A DNA stretch of 47,799 nt from Alphaproteobacteria bacterium (GTDB lineage: Bacteria > Pseudomonadota > Alphaproteobacteria > UBA9219 > RFNS01): contig RFNS01000259.1 of NCBI GenBank assembly GCA_009927055.1, positions 1 through 47,799 on the forward strand, read 5' to 3'. This document shows, in pieces, positions 43,715-47,799 of this stretch. Position 1 is the stretch's first letter. Every line of letters starts with the position of its first letter. The position numbers were made by a program, and so were the translations under genes. A model generated the notes under the pieces. It did no database searches and was not told the origin of the DNA. It was given only the letters and a program-made list of their open reading frames with translations.

Positions 43715-44296
43715 CTAAGCCGCTTCGGCAATCATGTCGGCGTGCGTTTCTTCCACTTGGCCTGTGCTGAACAACTGCAGGCTGGCTTGCACCCACGCAT
43801 CGGGCGCGGGGCCAAGGGCAGTTAGCAAATTATCATCGTGCACAATGTCTGCGGTGGTCAACGTTACGTGCTGCGCGCGCAACACGTCGGCATCGGCTGG
43901 GGCCGCGGTCACTTCGCGACCCGAAATTTTTGGCGACAATGCCAAAAGGCCCACGGCCTCGCCCATCACCGTAATGGGTTTGTTCGCTTCCAAAAAGTGG
44001 TTGATGAGGCGGCGCGTGTGCAAATTCTCACGCAGTTTTTGCATGGCGCGCTGGCCGCCCGGCACAATCAGCGCATCAAAATCGCTGCCCAAAACTTCGC
44101 CCACCACTTTATCAACGGGGTAAAAATGCCCCCACGAGGCACCATGCCAGCTTTGCACCACGCCGGTTGATGGCGCCACGGTGGTAAGTTTATAGCCGGC
44201 CTTGATCACCGCGCGCTGAATTTCAGTAAATTGGGTTTCGTCAACACCGTTGGCAAACAGGCACAAAATACTGGCATCGGCGCGAAGTGGCGTCAT
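43715..44296 (-). CDS. DJ-1/PfpI-family protein lacking the nucleophilic cysteine
   Basis: The 193-residue product has the class I glutamine-amidotransferase-like fold of DJ-1/PfpI: an N-terminal strand ILCLFANGVDETQFTE with the conserved Glu20, a middle ALIVPGG segment, and the nucleophile-elbow region PITVMGEAVGLLAL. In that elbow the usual (A)-I-C-H-G is replaced by V-M-G-E-A, so the catalytic Cys becomes Gly112 and the His becomes Glu113. Hydrolase or glyoxalase chemistry of the usual type is therefore unlikely; a binding, chaperone or regulatory role is possible. It is monocistronic and convergent with recO. Confidence 0.8.
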   Translation of the reverse strand: MTPLRADASILCLFANGVDETQFTEIQRAVIKAGYKLTTVAPSTGVVQSWHGASWGHFYPVDKVVGEVLGSDFDALIVPGGQRAMQKLRENLHTRRLINHFLEANKPITVMGEAVGLLALSPKISGREVTAAPADADVLRAQHVTLTTADIVHDDNLLTALGPAPDAWVQASLQLFSTGQVEETHADMIAEAA

Positions 44297-44416
44297 GATA
44301 TTCCTCAGAGGTTTTTAGGTGGTGATGTTTGTGGCAGGGCACAAAAGCAACGTCATACATCTGTTTAACAAACATGCACCGTTTGGCAAGAACAAAATTA
44401 CTTGCAACATCCCCTC

Positions 44417-44893
44417 ATGCGATTGTTGCCCATCATGCGATTGTTGATTCTGTTGATGGCCTTATTCATGCCACCTTTGGCATGGGCCGAGACAGCGCCC
44501 CACACAACCTGGCCGCTGATGGGCCAACCCACGCGCGAGGTGGGGATAGAAAATTTTCGGGGCATGTGGGTGCTGGTCAATTTTTTTGCCAGTTGGTGCC
44601 GCCCTTGCGTGGCCGAGCATCCACAACTGATGCAACTATCGCAGCAGCGCGGGTTGGTTTTATTGGGCGTGGCCTACCGCGATCGCGATGAAAGCACCAA
44701 CTCATTCCTGCGACATCATGGCAGCCCCTATGCGGCGGTGGGCATCGATTTATCGGGACGCGGGGCCGCCGCCTGGGGTGTTCGGGGCATCCCCCAAAGT
44801 TTTTTGGTTAACCCACAGGGCCAGATTGTTTGGCACCATGCGGGGGTGCTTTCTGTCAATAATCTGGCCAGTATTCGGGAACAGATACAATAA
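44417..44893 (+). CDS. TlpA/ResA-like exported thioredoxin
   Basis: The ~158-residue product has a signal peptide or membrane anchor (residues 7-24, ending AWA-ET) and a thioredoxin fold of the TlpA/ResA/DsbE group. The active site is Cys61-Arg-Pro-Cys64 in NFFASWCRPCVAEHP, and the cis-proline loop is VRGIPQSFLVNPQGQIV. Such proteins keep apocytochrome c or other periplasmic thiols reduced. The start may be ATG 44417 or 44435; neither has a strong ribosome binding site. No cytochrome c biogenesis genes are nearby. A strong terminator follows 49 bases after the stop. Confidence 0.85.
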   Translation: MRLLPIMRLLILLMALFMPPLAWAETAPHTTWPLMGQPTREVGIENFRGMWVLVNFFASWCRPCVAEHPQLMQLSQQRGLVLLGVAYRDRDESTNSFLRHHGSPYAAVGIDLSGRGAAAWGVRGIPQSFLVNPQGQIVWHHAGVLSVNNLASIREQIQ

Positions 44894-44898
44894 TTGGC

Positions 44899-44926
44899 TT
44901 GATTTTTCTGGTCAGTCTGATATCTA
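44899..44926 (+). promoter_or_regulatory. Weak candidate promoter ahead of the rimP-nusA-infB operon
   Basis: TTGATT and TATCTA are 16 bases apart in the gap after the TlpA-like gene. Both hexamers are imperfect and the spacing is short by one. It would fire into the terminator hairpin 16 bases downstream. I list it because the downstream operon needs a promoter in this gap. Confidence 0.25.
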
Positions 44927-44941
44927 TGAGGCAACGATAAC

Positions 44942-44977
44942 AACAAAAAGGTGGGCCAAAAGCCCGCCTTTTTTGTT
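44942..44977 (+). terminator. Rho-independent terminator or attenuator before rimP
   Basis: Arms AAAAAGGTGGGC and GCCCGCCTTTTTT pair (one T-G pair) around a CAAAA loop, extended by AAC/GTT, and are followed by a T-run. This is a strong intrinsic terminator. It closes the TlpA-like transcript. It ends only about 26-29 bases before rimP, so it could also serve as an attenuator if the rimP promoter lies upstream of it. Confidence 0.85.
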
Positions 44978-45005
44978 GGCTTTTTACCAAAGGGTTTTCG
45001 TCTTG

Positions 45006-45506
45006 ATGATCGGGGCTGATACCACATCGCAACGCATTGCCACACTGGCATGTCCAGTGGCCGAGGGCATGGGGCTGCAACTGGTGCGCGTGCAGATGCA
45101 GGGCGGCAAAGGCTCGCCCGTGGTGCAGATTATGATCGAGCGCGGCACCGAGAGCCCCACCATTGATGATTGCGCGAACCTGAGCCGCGCGCTGGGCCCC
45201 GCTTTGGATGAAACCGATATTTTTACAGGCGCCTACCGGCTGGAGGTGAGCAGCCCCGGCATTGATCGCCCCCTGACGCGGCCTGATGATTTTAACCGCT
45301 TCAATGGATACGAAGCCAGAATTGAAACCGCCATCGCGCACGATGGTCAGCGCAATTTTACAGGTCGCCTGCTGGGCCTTGAAGGAAAAAACGTTCATCT
45401 GCGCACAGATAAAGGCGAGGTGGCTTTGCCCCTGGCCCACATTGCGCGCGCCAAACTGGTCTTGACAGATGATCTGATCAAGGCCACCCAGAAACAGAAG
45501 GTTTGA
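45006..45506 (+). CDS. rimP: Ribosome maturation factor RimP
   Basis: RimP assists 30S subunit maturation. The 166-residue product has the N-terminal domain with PVAEGMGLQLVRVQMQGG and VQIMIERG, the signature YRLEVSSPGIDRPLTRPDDFNRFNG around residues 75-100, and the C-terminal SH3-like domain. ATG 45006 is used, but TTG 45003 is better spaced from AAAGGG (44989-44994) and is a real alternative. nusA follows after 11 bases. rimP-nusA-ylxR-infB is a widely conserved operon. Confidence 0.93.
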   Translation: MIGADTTSQRIATLACPVAEGMGLQLVRVQMQGGKGSPVVQIMIERGTESPTIDDCANLSRALGPALDETDIFTGAYRLEVSSPGIDRPLTRPDDFNRFNGYEARIETAIAHDGQRNFTGRLLGLEGKNVHLRTDKGEVALPLAHIARAKLVLTDDLIKATQKQKV

Positions 45507-45517
45507 AGGAGAAAACA

Positions 45518-47023
45518 ATGGACCTGATTCACGTTGCCGATGCAGTGGCCCGCGAAAAATCGATTGATAAAGAAGAAGTGCTGGCCGCGATGGAAGAAGC
45601 CATCCAAAAGGCTGGCCGCACCAAATATGGCCTAGAGCATGATATTCGCGCCACCATCGATCGCAAAACAGGTGCCACGCGCCTGCAACGCTATCGTCAG
45701 GTGACCGAGCTGGTGGAAAACGAATTTACGCAAATGACCGTTGAGCAGGCCAAGCGCGAGAAAAAAGATGCCGCGGTGGGCGAATTTCTGATTGATGATC
45801 TGCCGCCCATTGATTTTGGACGCATCGCCGCCCAAACCGCCAAGCAGGTGATTGTGCAAAAAATTCGTGATTTTGAGCGCGATCGCCAGTTTAATGAGTA
45901 TAAAGATCGCGTGGGCGAAATTGCCAGCGGCATTGTGAAGCGTGTGGAATATGGCAACGTCACGGTCGATCTGGGCCGCACCGAAGCCGTGCTGCGGCGC
46001 GATGAAACCATCCCGCGTGAGCATTTCAAAAACGGCGATCGCATCAACGCCTATATTTACGATGTGCGGCGCGAGCAGCGCGGGCCGCAAATTTTCTTGT
46101 CGCGCACGCACCCCATGTTTATGGCCAAACTTTTTGCGCGCGAAGTGCCCGAAATTTATGATGGCATTATCGAAATTAAATCGGTGGCGCGTGACCCCGG
46201 AAGCCGCGCCAAAATTGGCGTTTTCAGTAACGACAGCAGCATTGATCCGGTGGGCGCCTGCGTGGGTATGCGCGGCAGCCGCGTGCAGGCTGTGGTGGCC
46301 GAACTGCAAGGCGAAAAGGTTGATATCATCCCCTGGTCGCCCGACCCCGCCACGTTTGTGGTCAACAGCCTTGCGCCGGCCGAAGTCAGCAAAGTGGTGC
46401 TGGACGAGGAAAACAACCGCATCGATGTGGTGGTGCCCGATGAACAATTATCGCTGGCCATTGGTCGTCGCGGTCAAAACGTGCGTCTGGCCGCCATGTT
46501 AACGGGTCTGGATATTGATATTTTAACCGAGAAGGAAGAAAGCGAACGCCGTCAGGAAGAAAACAAACTGCGCACCGCGCTGTTTATCGAAGCGTTATCG
46601 GTTGATGACATGATCGCACAGCTGCTGGTGGCCGAAGGCTTCAGCAAGGTTGAGCAGGTGGCCGATATCGCGCTGGATGAACTGGGCGAGATTGAAGGCT
46701 TTGACGCCGAAGTGGCGGGCGAGCTTCAACAGCGCGCGCGCGATTGGCTGCAGGCCCGCGCCGCCGAGATGGAGCGCAAGCGCAAAGAACTGGGTGTGGA
46801 TGATGCGGTGCTGGGGCTGCCGCACTTAACACCTAATGTGGCGGTGAAGCTGGGTGAAAAAGGCATTCGCACGCTGGATGATGTGGCCGATCTGGCCAGT
46901 GATGAACTGCGCGAGGCCGTGGGCGCCGACCATATGCCCGAAAGCCGCGCGAATGAAATCATCATGGCGGCACGCGCTCACTGGTTTAAGGATGAAGCGC
47001 CCGCCGCTTCGCCTGAAGCCTAG
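45518..47023 (+). CDS. nusA: Transcription termination/antitermination factor NusA
   Basis: NusA binds RNA polymerase and modulates pausing, termination and antitermination. The 501-residue product has the N-terminal polymerase-binding domain, the S1 domain (about 130-200: GIVKRVEYGNVTVDLGRTEA), two KH domains with DPVGACVGMRGSRVQ and SLAIGRRGQNVRLAA, and two C-terminal helix-hairpin-helix repeats (from EGFSKVEQVADI and from EKGIRTLDDVADLA). GAAGGAG precedes ATG 45518. The C-terminal repeats match the longer proteobacterial type. Confidence 0.97.
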   Translation: MDLIHVADAVAREKSIDKEEVLAAMEEAIQKAGRTKYGLEHDIRATIDRKTGATRLQRYRQVTELVENEFTQMTVEQAKREKKDAAVGEFLIDDLPPIDFGRIAAQTAKQVIVQKIRDFERDRQFNEYKDRVGEIASGIVKRVEYGNVTVDLGRTEAVLRRDETIPREHFKNGDRINAYIYDVRREQRGPQIFLSRTHPMFMAKLFAREVPEIYDGIIEIKSVARDPGSRAKIGVFSNDSSIDPVGACVGMRGSRVQAVVAELQGEKVDIIPWSPDPATFVVNSLAPAEVSKVVLDEENNRIDVVVPDEQLSLAIGRRGQNVRLAAMLTGLDIDILTEKEESERRQEENKLRTALFIEALSVDDMIAQLLVAEGFSKVEQVADIALDELGEIEGFDAEVAGELQQRARDWLQARAAEMERKRKELGVDDAVLGLPHLTPNVAVKLGEKGIRTLDDVADLASDELREAVGADHMPESRANEIIMAARAHWFKDEAPAASPEA

Positions 47024-47041
47024 GGAGCGGGGGATGTTCCC

Positions 47042-47683
47042 GTGCACGTCAACCCTCCACTGCCCGATGACGGTCAGCCAGACATAACCCCAGATCAGGC
47101 CGCGACCGAGCGTCGCTGCCTTGTTCTGGGAGAGGCGTTGCCGCGCGCGCAACTGATCCGTTTTGTGGTGGGGCCACAGCACCAGGTTTTCCCCGATATC
47201 GATGAAAAACTGCCGGGGCGCGGCCTGTGGGTCTCGGCCTGCCGGGATAAACTGGCCCACGCTATTAAAAAAAATCTGTTTGCCAAGGCGGCACGCGCTT
47301 CGGCCAAACCGGCGGCGGATCTGCTTGAATTAACCATCAGCCTACTTCAACAAAAATCATTATCTTTAATGGGGTTGGCCAATAAAGCTGGTGTTGTTGT
47401 TCATGGATTTCCACAGGTCCAGGCTGCGGCCAAGGCCCATCAACTGTCTTTACTCCTCACCGCCCCCGATGCTGGGGCCGATGGTCTGCGGAAACTGGCC
47501 CCCTTTGCCCTTCCCATGCTGCAAGTGCTTGATAGCGCACAGCTGGGGCGGGCGCTGGGCCACGATGCCTTGACATTTGTGGGGCTTTGCCCCCACCCGC
47601 TGACCACAAAAGTGCAGGAAAATTTGCAGAAATTGGCGGGATTGCTTGCATTGCCGCCCCAAAGCATGCCACACAACACATGA
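47042..47683 (+). CDS. YlxR (DUF448) and L7Ae-like RNA-binding fusion protein
   Basis: The 213-residue product has an N-terminal YlxR domain (RCLVLGEALPRAQLIRFVV and VFPDIDEKLPGRGLWVS; the usual RxCxxxR motif is altered to ERRCLVLGE) and a C-terminal region with GLANKAGVVVHGF, the L7Ae/L30e-like RNA-binding fold. This two-domain form is standard between nusA and infB in alphaproteobacteria. The start is GTG 47042 behind the strong GGGAGCGGGGG; the nearby ATG at 47034 is out of frame. Function is poorly known; YlxR has been linked to nucleoid or RNase P interaction. Confidence 0.9.
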   Translation: MHVNPPLPDDGQPDITPDQAATERRCLVLGEALPRAQLIRFVVGPQHQVFPDIDEKLPGRGLWVSACRDKLAHAIKKNLFAKAARASAKPAADLLELTISLLQQKSLSLMGLANKAGVVVHGFPQVQAAAKAHQLSLLLTAPDAGADGLRKLAPFALPMLQVLDSAQLGRALGHDALTFVGLCPHPLTTKVQENLQKLAGLLALPPQSMPHNT

Positions 47684-47690
47684 GAGAAAA

Positions 47691-47799
47691 ATGAGCGAAA
47701 ACCAGAAAATTTTAAGCCTTGGCCAGAAACCGAAACTGGAGCTGAAAAAGCCCGTGGCCGATGGCGGTGGGGCCGGCACCGTTCGGCAGAGCTTTACGC
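47691..47799 (+). CDS. infB: Translation initiation factor IF-2, N-terminal end only
   Basis: The frame from ATG 47691 is open to the window edge and reads MSENQKILSLGQKPKLELKK..., then ...VRQSF. This is the alphaproteobacterial IF-2 N-terminal pattern (LxLKKPV...VRQSFSHGR). The GTPase part lies outside. It starts seven bases after the ylxR-type stop, with GAGAGAAAA as ribosome binding site, in the expected last place of the operon. Confidence 0.88.
   Translation, partial: MSENQKILSLGQKPKLELKKPVADGGGAGTVRQSFT

Noticed and set aside
45632-46447. Open frame of 271 codons on the minus strand over nusA
   Set aside because: Antisense shadow of nusA; no recognisable domain.
1-47799. tRNA, rRNA, CRISPR arrays, prophage or insertion sequences
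   Set aside because: No cloverleaf, no spaced direct repeats, no transposase or integrase and no phage genes were seen anywhere in the window.

Overview
The window is chromosomal DNA from an alphaproteobacterium, gene-dense, moderately GC-rich and without rRNA, tRNA, CRISPR or insertion sequences that I can see. The lineage call rests on several features: a FlbD-type sigma54 activator inside the flagellar cluster, full CtrA-like boxes (TTAA-N7-TTAA), an isocitrate dehydrogenase with the C-terminal extension known from Rickettsia and relatives, an RNase E with a long insertion after its first S1 strands and a terminal GWW motif, and the rimP-nusA-ylxR/L7Ae-infB order. FlhF and FlhG suggest polar flagellation. 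A deep-branching, free-living lineage (for example near Micavibrionales or Rhodospirillales) would fit, but the species is not identified.

Layout: 1-5 kb holds kdsA (cut by the window edge), a LOG-family hydrolase, an NADP-type isocitrate dehydrogenase, a LuxI-like acyltransferase and a second, unrelated-subtype isocitrate dehydrogenase. 5.1-15.6 kb is a compact flagellar operon fliF-fliG-fliH-fliN-flbD-flhA-flhF-flhG-fliK-like, headed by a CtrA-like box. typA/bipA and an AT-richer orphan gene follow. On the minus strand, rplK-rplA-rplJ-rplL forms an isolated ribosomal operon with its own promoter and terminator, lacking the usual secE-nusG and rpoBC neighbours. lysA is next.

22.9-28.9 kb is a signalling island. 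An NtrC-type activator on the minus strand diverges from an operon of two related proteins with C-terminal receiver domains plus a hybrid histidine kinase with an HPt domain. A very good sigma54 promoter (GG-N10-GC) lies directly before the operon. I regard this as the most interesting system in the window: an apparently self-contained sigma54-linked phosphorelay of unknown output.

29-37 kb on the minus strand is one long transcription unit, rne-M48 protease-PQ-loop-like membrane protein-DsbA-like-aroQ-accB-accC. 37-43.5 kb holds recG, divergent from sdhE-mfd-recO (DNA repair). 43.7-47.8 kb has a DJ-1-like protein lacking its catalytic cysteine, a TlpA-like thioredoxin, a strong terminator, then rimP-nusA-ylxR-infB (cut by the window edge). 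Three dispersed palindromic repeats (REP/BIME-like) lie between genes.
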